DNA of 64,000 nucleotides, from positions 3,162,001 through 3,226,000 of the forward strand of contig NZ_CP036403.1 in NCBI RefSeq assembly GCF_004322775.1, in the 5' to 3' direction. Below, one piece after another: positions 33,209 through 41,651 of this stretch. A program made the translations under genes and the position numbers. Below the pieces are notes generated by a model. It was not told the DNA's origin. It made no database searches and worked only from the letters and a program-made list of their open reading frames with translations. The DNA comes from Ornithinimicrobium sufpigmenti (GTDB taxonomy: Bacteria > Actinomycetota > Actinomycetes > Actinomycetales > Dermatophilaceae). Position 1 is the first letter of the stretch, and each line of letters begins with the position of its first letter.

Positions 33209-34864
33209 TCAGGCGGGCGCGGGGACCGCGGGGGCGGGGTCGCTCGGCACGGGGACGCCCACCCGGGTGAAGCCGGGGTAGCCCTGCTCGGCGACGGTGG
33301 CGCAGTGCTCGCGGTAGGCGCCGACCCCGCCCAGGTAGGGCATGAACACCCGAGGCTTGCCCGGGATGTTGGCGCCCATGTACCACGAGGCGGCCTTGGG
33401 GTAGAGGGTGTAGGAGGCGACCTCGTTGACGTGCTCGACCCAGGTGTCCTCCGCGTCCTGCTCCGGCTCGACGGCCGCCAGGCCGTCCCGGCGGATCGCG
33501 GAGATGTAGTCGCTGATCCAGTCCACGTGCTGCTCGATCGAGACGATCATGTTGCTCAGGACCGAGGGGCTTCCGGGCCCGGTGATCATGAACAGGTTGG
33601 GGAAGCCGGCGCTCGCCACCCCGAGGTAGGTCCGGGGACCCTCGGCCCACTTCTCGCGGAGCAGCTGCCCTCCCCGCCCTCGGATCTCGATCTGGTTGAG
33701 CGGGCCGGTCATGGCGTCGAAGCCGGTGGCGAAGACGATGACGTCCACGTCGTAGTCGGTGCCGTCGACGCGGACCCCGGCCCGGGTGATTCGCTCGATG
33801 GGCGTCTCGCGGATGCTCACCAGGCGGACGTTGTCCCGGTTGTAGGTCTCGTAGTAGTCGGTGTCGATGCAGATCCGCTTGGTGCCGATGGGATGGTCGC
33901 GCGGCAGCAGCAGCTCGGCCGTCGTCGGGTCCTTGACGATGCTGCGGATTTGGTCGCGCACGAACTCGGCCGTGACCTCGTTGGCGGTCTCGTCGACCGC
34001 GGTGTCGGTGAAGGCGCTCATGATGGTCGCGCCTCCCTCGTCCCAGCGCTTGCGCAGCTCCGCGGCGCGGTCCTGCTCCGGCAGGTCTGCCGTCGCGCCG
34101 ATGGGGTCGGAGACCAGCACCCCGGCGGGCGAGAACCGTGCCTGCTGACGCAGGGCGGGGAAGTGGGCCTTGACCTCTGCCTGCTCCTCGGGGTCCAGGG
34201 GGCGGTTCTGCGCCGGGACCGAGAAGTTCGGGGTCCGCTGGAAGACGGTGACCTGCTCTGCCTGGGCGGCGATCACCGGGATCGCCTGGATCCCGGAGGA
34301 CCCGGTGCCGATGACAGCGACCTTCTTGCCGGAGAGGTCGACGCCCTCGTGCGGCCACCGGCCGGTGTGGTAGGTCTCGCCGGTGAAGTCCTCCACGCCC
34401 TCGAAGTCGGGCACCCGGGAGGCGGACAGACAGCCGACCGCGGTGATGAGGAACTGTGCCTCGTAGCGCTGCCCGTCATCGGTGGTGACCTGCCAGCGGT
34501 GACGGTCATCGTCATACACCGCTGACTCGACCGAGGTCTCGAAGCTCATGTCCGGGCGCAGGTCGAACCGGTCGGCGACATGGTTGGCGTAGCGCAGGAT
34601 CTCGGGCTGGGTGGGGAAGCGCTCGGTCCACTGCCATTCCTGCTGCAGCTGGTCGTCGAACGAGTAGCTGTAGAACAGCGACTCCACGTCGCAGCGGGCG
34701 CCCGGGTAGCGGTTCCAGTACCACGTCCCCCCGACCCCCGTGCCTCGCTCGAAGACCCGGACCCGCAGCCCCAGGTCCTCGCGCAGGCGCAGCAGCTGGT
34801 ACATGCCGGCAAAACCGGCTCCGACGATGATCGCGTCGTACTCCGTCGTCGACTCGCGAGTCAT
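33209..34864 (-). CDS. Baeyer-Villiger flavin monooxygenase
   Basis: FAD/NADPH enzyme inserting oxygen next to a ketone, 551 residues from ATG at 34864 (GAGGAAG upstream). First dinucleotide site VGAGFAGMYQL near residue 14; GGTWYWNRYPGARCD; the type I fingerprint FTGETYHTGRWP (about 155-166, FxGxxxHxxxWP); second Rossmann site VIGTGSSGIQA; and the late ATGFD motif. Related to cyclohexanone and cyclododecanone monooxygenases; true substrate unknown. First gene of the pair with the esterase; a PucR-type regulator lies upstream. Confidence 0.93.
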   Translation of the reverse strand: MTRESTTEYDAIIVGAGFAGMYQLLRLREDLGLRVRVFERGTGVGGTWYWNRYPGARCDVESLFYSYSFDDQLQQEWQWTERFPTQPEILRYANHVADRFDLRPDMSFETSVESAVYDDDRHRWQVTTDDGQRYEAQFLITAVGCLSASRVPDFEGVEDFTGETYHTGRWPHEGVDLSGKKVAVIGTGSSGIQAIPVIAAQAEQVTVFQRTPNFSVPAQNRPLDPEEQAEVKAHFPALRQQARFSPAGVLVSDPIGATADLPEQDRAAELRKRWDEGGATIMSAFTDTAVDETANEVTAEFVRDQIRSIVKDPTTAELLLPRDHPIGTKRICIDTDYYETYNRDNVRLVSIRETPIERITRAGVRVDGTDYDVDVIVFATGFDAMTGPLNQIEIRGRGGQLLREKWAEGPRTYLGVASAGFPNLFMITGPGSPSVLSNMIVSIEQHVDWISDYISAIRRDGLAAVEPEQDAEDTWVEHVNEVASYTLYPKAASWYMGANIPGKPRVFMPYLGGVGAYREHCATVAEQGYPGFTRVGVPVPSDPAPAVPAPA

Positions 34865-34970
34865 GATCCCACTTCCTCGTGGTGTCCCCCGGGAGGTCCC
34901 GGGGCGCTCTGGGACGTCCGCGTCCGAGAGCATCGGTGTGCGGATGGGCATCACCCACCCTGCGCGAGGG

Positions 34971-34986
34971 TGTGATCTGAGTCACG
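34971..34986. promoter_or_regulatory. CRP/GlxR-like site upstream of the monooxygenase
   Basis: TGTGATCTGAGTCACG matches the CRP consensus TGTGA-N6-TCACA except the last base. Located about 107 nt before the monooxygenase ATG. Would place ketone use under cAMP-type control; not proven. Confidence 0.45.
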
Positions 34987-34989
34987 GTG

Positions 34990-35027
34990 CAGATGGCGCG
35001 ACCTGGGCCTGCTGGTGCGCACATCTG
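34990..35027. promoter_or_regulatory. Inverted repeat upstream of the monooxygenase
   Basis: CAGATGGCGC (34990-34999) and GCGCACATCTG (35017-35027) face each other across 17 bp; a candidate operator for the PucR-type regulator encoded next door. Confidence 0.4.
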
Positions 35028-35062
35028 GCGCACCGGCCTGCTCCCGAGGTTCGGCCGGCGGG

Positions 35063-36166
35063 TCAGCCGAGGTCGCGCGAGCCGTACAGCCGACGCAGCA
35101 CGAGCGCTAGGAACAGCCGGGTGCGCCCGTAGGGCTCGGTGAGCGGGAAGCCCAGGACCTGCTCGGCCCGCTCCACGCGTCGGGCGACCGTGTTGTGGTG
35201 CATGTGCACCGCCTGGGCAGCCTTGCGGAGCGAGTCCGTCGCCGCGACGGCCTCGAGGATGTCGAGCATCTCGGTGTCGCCGAGCTCACGACACAGCACG
35301 CCGAGGTGCTGCACGTCGGGCACCTGGAGGATGTCGTCCGGGTTGAGCCGGCTGGCCAGCAGGGCGTACCCGCCCAGGTGCTCGCTGCGGACCAGGACCG
35401 CCTCACGGGCGGCATACGGCCCGTGGTCGTGACGACTTGGGAGGGCGAACCGGAGGGCGAGCCGCGCCTCGCTCCAGGCAGTCGGTGCCTCCCGGGCCGG
35501 GCGTGTGGCGGAGATGGACGAGCGTAGACCGGTCGGGACGTCGAGACCCTCTAAGTCGACTTCGCCGTGGACCAAGCACAGATGAATGCCGTCCACCACC
35601 CCGTGGCGGACGAGGTCGGACCGCTCCCGCAGGCCCTCGCACACCCGGCCCGCGCACTTCTCATCACCGACCAGCAGGACCGCGGTGACGGGCGAGTCGG
35701 CGCGCAGGTGCAGGTAGCGCAGGGCCCGCTCCCGGCTCATCGGGTCCGCGCGCAGGTCCACGAGAGTGGCCAGCTGGCCGGCCACCGTGGTCACCGGCGG
35801 CGTACGGGAGGTGAGAGCCGCGCGGGCGACCAGCGCGAGGTGACGAAGGGTGCCGTCGCCGACCGGGCCGGACGGCGACTGGACCCAGGTCGCGGTGCCG
35901 TCGGGCAGGCGGTAGCTGGACGCGTCAGCCGGAGCCGGGGCGTGCCTGAGGCTCCCGTGCTCGCCCAGCGCCAGGCTGCGCCCGTCGGGGAGCAGCACCC
36001 CGACCCGGCCACCGAGCGCCGCTGAGGCGGCCGCCAGCACGTGCTCCAGGGGCGCCTCGGACTCGAGGAGGTCGTCGAGCAGCTCCCACAGCGGAGCCCC
36101 GTCCGTGGGGTCAGGTCTCACGGACCGAGGGGCTGTCAGGCCGGCTACGTTGCCCGGTGGCCACAT
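35063..36166 (-). CDS. PucR/CdaR-type transcriptional regulator
   Basis: About 367 residues. The C-terminal 60 residues form the PucR-type helix-turn-helix: DSLRKAAQAVHMHHNTVARRVERAEQVLGF. The middle (about 150-290) has the GGDEF-like fold pattern of this family (SPVTAVLLVGDE...HGVVDGIHLCLVHGE). The start is uncertain: ATG at 36166, GTG at 36184, or further upstream; no clear ribosome binding site. Placed upstream of the monooxygenase-esterase pair on the same strand, so it is the natural candidate regulator of that pair. Confidence 0.8.
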   Translation of the reverse strand: MWPPGNVAGLTAPRSVRPDPTDGAPLWELLDDLLESEAPLEHVLAAASAALGGRVGVLLPDGRSLALGEHGSLRHAPAPADASSYRLPDGTATWVQSPSGPVGDGTLRHLALVARAALTSRTPPVTTVAGQLATLVDLRADPMSRERALRYLHLRADSPVTAVLLVGDEKCAGRVCEGLRERSDLVRHGVVDGIHLCLVHGEVDLEGLDVPTGLRSSISATRPAREAPTAWSEARLALRFALPSRHDHGPYAAREAVLVRSEHLGGYALLASRLNPDDILQVPDVQHLGVLCRELGDTEMLDILEAVAATDSLRKAAQAVHMHHNTVARRVERAEQVLGFPLTEPYGRTRLFLALVLRRLYGSRDLG

Positions 36167-36274
36167 GCGAGGCAGATTACTCACCGCGATGAGGGAGCAC
36201 CAGGGTGGATGTCCAGCCTGAGGTCTGACCATGTTGCCGGTGGAGACCTCGGGCCATGGGCCTACAGGGCCGAT

Positions 36275-36304
36275 CGGCAGAACACGCCACGGCATGTCCT
36301 GTCG
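36275..36304 (-). terminator. Hairpin at the end of the second 22-bp array
   Basis: Arms CGGCAGAACACGCC and GGCATGTCCTGTCG (two G-T pairs and one mismatch, 2-nt loop). The right arm (plus strand) is a degenerate unit in register with the adjoining 22-bp array. It lies beyond the DinB-like stop. Confidence 0.6.
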
Positions 36305-36366
36305 GGCCCTTTGCCGTGTCCGGTCGGGCCCTTTGCCGTGTCCGGTCGGGCCCTTTGCCGTGTCCG
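36301..36366 (-). repeat. Three perfect tandem 22-bp units after the DinB-like gene
   Basis: Identical units at 36301, 36323 and 36345, plus 6 bases of a fourth (GTCGGG-CCCTTTGCC-GTGTCCG on the plus strand). They lie 13 nt after the DinB-like stop and are sense-oriented to it, as at 32014. No gene is seen in 36167-36384. Confidence 0.9.
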
Positions 36367-36384
36367 GTCGGGAGGGGGCGGGGG

Positions 36385-36951
36385 TCAGCGCAGGCCGTGG
36401 GCCCAGAGGTCGCGGAGCAGGGCGACCTCGGCCAGGTGGTGGATGCACTCCCGGTTGATGTGCAGGACCAGGGTGATCATCGGTTCCTCGGCGAAGTCAC
36501 CCTCCGCGGGGCCCACGGGTGCGGCGAGCGCCTCCGGGGTGAGGGCACGCACGCCGGCGGACCAGGCGGCATACGCCGCGTCCAGCTGGCGCAGCGCCTC
36601 CTGGGCGGTCCCGGCGTACTCCCAGCGCTCGTAGCTCATCTCCGGACCGCCGAAGTGGCTGGCTGCCCGGCCACCCAGCACCCCGACCACGACGTGCGCG
36701 AGCCGCCAGGCGATCGAGGTGAACGGCGCAGGGTCGGGCTCAGGGATGCCGTACTCGAGCACCCGCCGCCCCTCGCCCACGCGCCGGTTCACCGAGGAGG
36801 GCGAGTCCTGGTCGCGGTCACGGACGCTCCACGTGCCGGGAACCGGCTCCCACAGGTACTCCTCGTCGGTCAGCCCGTCCAGCCTCGGGCGGGCCAGCGC
36901 CTGCCAGTGCCATTCGAGCTGGTCGTGCAGCTGGGTCGTCAGGTCGGCCAT
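36385..36951 (-). CDS. DinB-like four-helix protein
   Basis: 188 residues, member of the DinB/YfiT-like group of metal-binding four-helix bundles; function usually unknown, some are thiol transferases. Starts MADLTTQLHDQLEWHWQALA; conserved LTDEEYLWEPVPGTWSVR in the first third; histidines in WRLAHVVVG and INRECIHHLAEVALLRDL fit the three-His metal site. Downstream of the hydrolase at 37036 on the same strand (84-nt gap with four 10-bp GTCAGTCGGG repeats), upstream of a 22-bp repeat array. Confidence 0.82.
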   Translation of the reverse strand: MADLTTQLHDQLEWHWQALARPRLDGLTDEEYLWEPVPGTWSVRDRDQDSPSSVNRRVGEGRRVLEYGIPEPDPAPFTSIAWRLAHVVVGVLGGRAASHFGGPEMSYERWEYAGTAQEALRQLDAAYAAWSAGVRALTPEALAAPVGPAEGDFAEEPMITLVLHINRECIHHLAEVALLRDLWAHGLR

Positions 36952-37035
36952 GGGGGTCTCGCTCTCTCGGTCGGTCTCGGGTATGCCGAGCCGGATCAGT
37001 CGGGGTCAGTCGGGGTCAGTCGGAGTCAGGCGGGA

Positions 37036-37818
37036 TCACACGGTGCCGGGCCGGCCCAGGGCGCGGTCGGCGATGATCTGGGCGAGGTCGGCGGGGCGGC
37101 TCCACATCGGCCAGTGGCCGGTGGGCAGGTCGACGACCTCGAGGCGGCGGTACTCCAGCAGCCCGGCCAGGAAGGGCATGCCCTGCTCGGCGTAGCTGCG
37201 GTAGTCGGCGCCGCTGTACGCGGTCGCGACGAGGGTCATCGGCACGTCCAGCCGCCGCTCGTCGGTGAGCCGCACCGCCTCGCGCAGGGCCGCACCCGGC
37301 TGCGGGACGGCCCGTTCCCTGAAGGTGGCCAGCTGGTCCTCGTCGAGGCCGGCCATCGACCCCTGCTCCAGCTCGTCGTCCCACTGCGCGTCCAGCGGGT
37401 GCTCCGTCCCGTCCGCCTCGGGGTCGAGCGCGAAGCCGTCGACCACCGGCGCCGTGTCGACCCACACCACGTGAGTGACCTGCTCGACGTGGCGGTCGAG
37501 GGCTGCCGTCACGGGAACGGCGGCGCCGCTGTGGGCGACCAGGACCGTGGACGCCTCCTCGGGCGCCGCGTCGATGGCGTCCTCGACCGCCCGGACGTGG
37601 TCCTCCAGGGTCACCGCGGCCCGCGATGCCGCGTCGCCGCTCGGGTCCAGGCCCGGAAGGGTGAGAGCGACCGGCTCCAGGCCGCGCTCGCGCAGGTGGG
37701 GCAGGACGTCGTCCCAGGCCCAGGCCCCGAGCCAGAAGCCGGGGACCAGCACGACGTGGGGCGGGGCGGAACGGGTGGGCCGAGAGGAGGTCCGGGATGG
37801 AGGTTGGCTGCTCTGCAT
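37036..37818 (-). CDS. Alpha/beta hydrolase
   Basis: Hydrolase of 260 residues. N-terminal VLVPGFWLGAWAWDDVLPHL; nucleophile motif VAHSGAAVP (G-x-S-x-G variant A-H-S-G) near residue 95; acid near the FALDPEADG/VATAYSGADY region; catalytic His in PTGHWPMWSRP. Resembles the EstC/salicylate-esterase-like subset annotated simply as alpha/beta hydrolase. Divergent from a WYL regulator with a perfect inverted repeat between, so likely under its control. Confidence 0.85.
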   Translation of the reverse strand: MQSSQPPSRTSSRPTRSAPPHVVLVPGFWLGAWAWDDVLPHLRERGLEPVALTLPGLDPSGDAASRAAVTLEDHVRAVEDAIDAAPEEASTVLVAHSGAAVPVTAALDRHVEQVTHVVWVDTAPVVDGFALDPEADGTEHPLDAQWDDELEQGSMAGLDEDQLATFRERAVPQPGAALREAVRLTDERRLDVPMTLVATAYSGADYRSYAEQGMPFLAGLLEYRRLEVVDLPTGHWPMWSRPADLAQIIADRALGRPGTV

Positions 37819-37838
37819 ACCCCGAGCATGTCCGGGCC

Positions 37839-37859
37839 CGCGGACAGTATCGGTCCGCG
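37839..37859. promoter_or_regulatory. Inverted repeat between hydrolase and WYL regulator
   Basis: CGCGGAC-agtatcg-GTCCGCG: perfect 7-bp arms, 7-bp spacer, centred in the 62-nt divergent region, over CAGTAT which may be a -10. Candidate WYL-regulator operator for both genes. Confidence 0.5.
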
Positions 37860-37880
37860 ATCAGTGGCAAGGTGGGTCGC

Positions 37881-38867
37881 ATGGCCGACACGACCGCACG
37901 GGTGCTACGGCTCCTGGGGCTGCTGCAGGGTCGGGCGATGTGGACAGGGCCGGAACTGGCCGAACGGCTGGGGGTCACCACGCGCAGCGTCCGGCGGGAC
38001 GTCGAACGGCTGCGTGAGCTGGGCTACCCCGTGCGGGCCAGCGCCGGCATCGGCGGCGGGTACCAGCTCGGCGCCGGAGGAACGCTGCCGCCGCTGCTCC
38101 TGGACCCCGACGAGGCCGTCGCCGTGACCGTCAGCCTGCGGCTGGCCGCCGGCGGCTCGGTGACCGGCGTGGAGGAGTCCGCGCTGCGGGCGCTGGCCAA
38201 GCTGGACCAGGTCCTCCCCAGCCGCCTGCGCGGGGAGGTGGAGGCGCTCAACGAGGCGGTGGTGGCCGTGGAGGGCGTCAGCATGCCGGTGGACGCCCGC
38301 CTGCTCAGCACCGTCGCCCGCGCCTGCCGGGACAAGGTGCGGCTCGAGCTGACCTACAGCGCTCGGGACGAGGCCACCACGGCGCGACGGATCGAGCCCT
38401 ACCGCGTCGTCGCGATGGGGCGACGCTGGTACCTGCTGGCCTACGACCTCGACCGGGATGACTGGCGCTCGTTCCGGCTGGACCGGGTGCATCCCGACTC
38501 CCTGCACGTGACGACCTTCCGGTTCACCCCCCGGCCGGCGCCCGACGCGGTGAGCTACGTCCGAGAGTCGGTGATCCGCTCCCCCTACCGGTATGTGGCC
38601 CGGCTCCGGCTGCACGCGCCGCTCGACGAGGTCGCCGCGCGCGTGCCGCAGAACGCGGGGACGCTCACCGACCTGGGCGACGACACCTGCGAGCTGGAGA
38701 CCGGGGCGGAGACGCTGGACCACCTCATCGGCGAGGCGCTCTGGCTCGGTGTGCCCTTCGAGGTGCTCGAACCGCCTGAGCTGCGGGACCGGGTGCGCGA
38801 GCTGGCGGAGATCCTGGCCGAGGCTGCCGGGGACGGGGGGTCCGTCCCCGGCGACCAGGAGACCTAG
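37881..38867 (+). CDS. HTH-WYL transcriptional regulator (DeoR/YafY-like)
   Basis: 328 residues. Residues 1-60 are a helix-turn-helix (RVLRLLGLLQGR..WTGPELAERLGVTTRSVRRDVERLRELGY). The WYL domain lies about 140-215: RRIEPYRVVAMGRRWYLLAYDLDRDDWRSFRLDRV, with the WYL triplet itself. The C-terminal WCX extension follows. WYL proteins sense small ligands or nucleic acid. Divergent from the hydrolase and DinB-like genes. Confidence 0.93.
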   Translation: MADTTARVLRLLGLLQGRAMWTGPELAERLGVTTRSVRRDVERLRELGYPVRASAGIGGGYQLGAGGTLPPLLLDPDEAVAVTVSLRLAAGGSVTGVEESALRALAKLDQVLPSRLRGEVEALNEAVVAVEGVSMPVDARLLSTVARACRDKVRLELTYSARDEATTARRIEPYRVVAMGRRWYLLAYDLDRDDWRSFRLDRVHPDSLHVTTFRFTPRPAPDAVSYVRESVIRSPYRYVARLRLHAPLDEVAARVPQNAGTLTDLGDDTCELETGAETLDHLIGEALWLGVPFEVLEPPELRDRVRELAEILAEAAGDGGSVPGDQET

Positions 38868-38878
38868 AGTGCTCGAGC

Positions 38879-40150
38879 TCAGGCCTGCTGCGCCTCGGTG
38901 ACCACCTCGGTGAGCGCGTCGGTCACGACCTTCAGCTCCTCGGCGGTGATGGTCAGCGGTGGCGCGAGGCGGATCGTGGAGCCGTGGGTGTCCTTGGCCA
39001 GGACCCCCTTCTTGGCCAGCTGCTTGCAGGCCTCCTTGCCGGTCATCAGCTCCGGGTCGATGTCGATGCCGGCCCAGAGCCCGCGGACCCGGACCTCGTC
39101 GACGCCGTTGCCGACCAGGGCCTGCAGCGCCTGCCGGAACTGGCCCTCCAGCTCTGCGGCGTGGCGCTGGTGCTCACCGGTGGCCAGCAGGTCGCAGACG
39201 GCCTTGCCGACGGCCGCGGCCAGCGGGTTGCCGCCGAAGGTCGAGCCGTGGGTGCCCGGGGTGATGACGTTCATCACCTCGGCGTCGGCCGCCACGGCCG
39301 ACACCGGGACGATGCCGCCGCCGAGCGCCTTGCCCAGCGTGTACAGGTCGGCCTCGACGCCCTCGTACTGGCAGGCCAGAGTGGTCCCGACCCGACCCAG
39401 GCCGGCCTGGATCTCGTCGGCGATCATCAGCACCTGGCGCTCGGTGCACAGCTGGCGCAGCCCGGGCAGGAAGCCCTCCGGCGGGATCTTCACGCCCTGC
39501 TCGCCCTGGATCGGCTCCACGAGCACGGCCACGGTGTTCTCGGTGATCGCGGCCTCGATCGCGGCGAGGTCGCCGTAGGGCACGGAGGTGAAGCCCGGGG
39601 TGTAGGGGCCGTACTCGTCGTGCGCCTCCGGGTCGTCGGAGAAGGAGATGATCGTCGTCGTGCGGCCGTGGAAGTTGCCGTCCATGACGATGATGTGGGC
39701 CTGGCCGTCGGCGACACCCTTGACCTGGTAGCCCCACTTGCGGGCGATCTTCAGCGCGGTCTCCACGGCCTCCGCGCCGGTGTTCATCGGCAGGATCATG
39801 TCCTTGCCGACGAGCTCGGCGAGCGCGACGCAGAACGGGCCGAGCTGGTCGTTGTGGAAGGCGCGGCTGGTCAGCGTCGAACGGTCCAGCTGCTCCTTGG
39901 CGGCCTGCACCAGGGCGGGGTGCCGGTGACCGAAGTTGAGCGCCGAGTAGCCCGACAGCGCGTCGAGGTAGCGGTTGCCCTCGACGTCGGTGACCCAGAT
40001 GCCCTCGGCCTGCTCGACCACCACCGGCAACGGGCTGTAGTTGTGGGCGGCGACCCGGTCCTCCAGGTCGATGTAGTCCTGGTTGGTGGAGAGGTTGGTC
40101 GAGAGGTCGGTCGAGAGGTCGGTCGCAACGTTCGTCGAGAGGTCGGTCAT
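38879..40150 (-). CDS. rocD: Ornithine aminotransferase with N-terminal repeat
   Basis: PLP enzyme converting ornithine plus 2-oxoglutarate to glutamate semialdehyde in arginine/ornithine breakdown, 423 residues. PLP lysine in LYTLGKALGGGIVPVSA; GAEAVETALKIARKWGY and HGRTTTIISFS are typical of RocD. The first 23 residues are an unusual run of (D/N)LST repeats encoded by 12-bp DNA repeats (40082-40150). ATG at 40159 would add three residues. Own promoter region contains an ArgR-like palindrome; convergent with the WYL regulator gene. Confidence 0.94.
   Translation of the reverse strand: MTDLSTNVATDLSTDLSTNLSTNQDYIDLEDRVAAHNYSPLPVVVEQAEGIWVTDVEGNRYLDALSGYSALNFGHRHPALVQAAKEQLDRSTLTSRAFHNDQLGPFCVALAELVGKDMILPMNTGAEAVETALKIARKWGYQVKGVADGQAHIIVMDGNFHGRTTTIISFSDDPEAHDEYGPYTPGFTSVPYGDLAAIEAAITENTVAVLVEPIQGEQGVKIPPEGFLPGLRQLCTERQVLMIADEIQAGLGRVGTTLACQYEGVEADLYTLGKALGGGIVPVSAVAADAEVMNVITPGTHGSTFGGNPLAAAVGKAVCDLLATGEHQRHAAELEGQFRQALQALVGNGVDEVRVRGLWAGIDIDPELMTGKEACKQLAKKGVLAKDTHGSTIRLAPPLTITAEELKVVTDALTEVVTEAQQA
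40082..40150. repeat. 12-bp tandem repeat at the 5' end of rocD
   Basis: GAGAGGTCGGTC-type units, about five, encoding LST(N/D) repeats directly after the start. Degenerate at one unit (GCAACGTTCGTC). Confidence 0.75.
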
Positions 40151-40233
40151 GCGCGTCATCCTAGGTGTGCGGGGGCGGGGCCCGGCCGGAGGTGATCGGA
40201 CGCCACACCAGGCCGAGAAGTCATACATCCCTC

Positions 40234-40246
40234 AGTATAACTATGC
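40234..40246 (-). promoter_or_regulatory. rocD promoter with ArgR-like palindrome
   Basis: TATACT (minus strand, 40234-40239) is a strong -10 about 84 nt before the rocD ATG. It overlaps GTATA-ac-TATGC (40235-40246), nearly the same palindrome as GCATA-ga-TATGC before argG. GGATGCATAG and GGATGTATGA flank it as a direct repeat. Confidence 0.5.
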
Positions 40247-40261
40247 ATCCATTGCCCACGG

Positions 40262-41611
40262 TCAGTGCACGTCGAGCGCGTCGCCGGCCCGCTCGGGCAG
40301 CATGCGGTATGCGGCCACGGCGCCCACCACGAACGCGCCGCCGAAGAGCCCGAACAGGGCCGCACTGCCCCACGTCGCCAGGATCACCGGGACGCTGAGC
40401 GGGGCGATGATCGAGGCGATCCGGCCGAAGCCGGCCGCCGCGCCCGCACCAGCGCCGCGCACCGAGGTCGGGTAGATCTCCGGGGTGATGGCGTACAGCG
40501 CGCCCCAGGCGCCGAGGTTGAAGAAGCTCATCGCGCACCCGGCCACGATGATCTGCCACACCTGGTCCGAGAGCCCGAAGCCGACCGCGGCCAACGCCGA
40601 GCCCAGTAGGAAGGTGGCCAGGGTCGCCCGCCTGCCCCAGACCTCCACCAGGACGGCGGCCACGGCATACCCGGGCAGCTGGGCGAGGGTGATGACCAGC
40701 GTGTAGCCGAAGGAGCGGACCAGGTCGAAGCCCTGGTCGTAGAGCAGCGTCGGCAGCCAGATGAACGCCCCGTAGTAGGAGAAGTTCACGCAGAACCAGA
40801 CCAGCCAGATGCCGGCCGTGCGCACCCGGTAGGTGGAGGACCACAGCACACGGGGCGGCGTCGTCGTGCGGGGCGGGGTGGGTGGCAGCGGCCGGCTCGG
40901 TGGGGAGGCCACGCCGGCGGACTCCTCGAAGGAGCGCACCACGGCCTCGGCCTGCTTGACCTTGCCGCGGCGCTCGAGGAACAGCGGCGACTCGGGCATC
41001 CCCCAGCGGATGACCGCGGCGTAGAGCGCCGGCACCATCCCCAGCGCGAACGCCCAGCGCCACCCGTCGTCCGACAGGGGCACCACGAAGTAGCCGATGA
41101 GGGCGGCCAGGATCCAGCCCAGGGCCCAGAACGACTCCAGCACGACGACCAGACGGCCACGGATCCGGGTCGGCGCGAGCTCGCTCACCAGGGTCGAGGC
41201 CACCGGCAGCTCGGCCCCCAGCCCCAGCCCGACGACGAACCGGAGCAGGAGCAGCACGGCCAGGCCGGTGACCAGGGCCGAGGCGCCGGTCGCCAGCCCG
41301 TAGATGACCAGCGTGGCGGCGAAGACCGTCCGCCGGCCGTAGCGGTCGGCGAGCAGCCCACCGACGGTCGCCCCCAGGGCCATCCCGACGAAGCCGATGG
41401 TCAGCAGCCAGGACTGCTCGGTGCGGCTCAGGTCCCACTGGGTGGCGATGGCCAGCCCGACGAAGGAGATGAGCCCGACGTCCATCGCGTCCAGCGCCCA
41501 GCCGGCGCCCGAGCCGAGCAGCACCCGGGTGTGTCTGCGGGTGTAGGGCAGTCCGCCCATCCGTTCCGCACGGGTGGGCCGCAGGTCTGCCGCGGACGCG
41601 TCGCTCGTCAT
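40262..41611 (-). CDS. MFS metabolite/proton symporter
   Basis: 449-residue transporter with twelve predicted helices. Starts MTSDASAADLRPTRAERM. MFS loop motif GGLLADRYGRRTVF (about 85-98), RIRGR after helix 5, and PESPLFLERRGK before the central loop match the sugar porter/metabolite:H+ symporter group; central loop is Pro/Thr-rich. Substrate is probably an organic acid or amino-acid-like solute; the adjacent rocD hints at ornithine/arginine metabolism but they are separately promoted. ATG at 41611; an upstream in-frame ATG exists. Confidence 0.85.
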   Translation of the reverse strand: MTSDASAADLRPTRAERMGGLPYTRRHTRVLLGSGAGWALDAMDVGLISFVGLAIATQWDLSRTEQSWLLTIGFVGMALGATVGGLLADRYGRRTVFAATLVIYGLATGASALVTGLAVLLLLRFVVGLGLGAELPVASTLVSELAPTRIRGRLVVVLESFWALGWILAALIGYFVVPLSDDGWRWAFALGMVPALYAAVIRWGMPESPLFLERRGKVKQAEAVVRSFEESAGVASPPSRPLPPTPPRTTTPPRVLWSSTYRVRTAGIWLVWFCVNFSYYGAFIWLPTLLYDQGFDLVRSFGYTLVITLAQLPGYAVAAVLVEVWGRRATLATFLLGSALAAVGFGLSDQVWQIIVAGCAMSFFNLGAWGALYAITPEIYPTSVRGAGAGAAAGFGRIASIIAPLSVPVILATWGSAALFGLFGGAFVVGAVAAYRMLPERAGDALDVH

Positions 41612-41651
41612 GGGCAGCGATGGTATGCCGGGGCCCGGCACACCCCGCAGG

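Noticed and set aside
36301..36372. CRISPR or attachment-site array
   Set aside because: 22-bp units have no spacers; no integrase or cas gene nearby.
36167..36448. N-terminal extension of the PucR-type protein across the 22-bp array
   Set aside because: The frame is open but made of repeat and hairpin sequence following the DinB-like stop; no homologous-looking domain.
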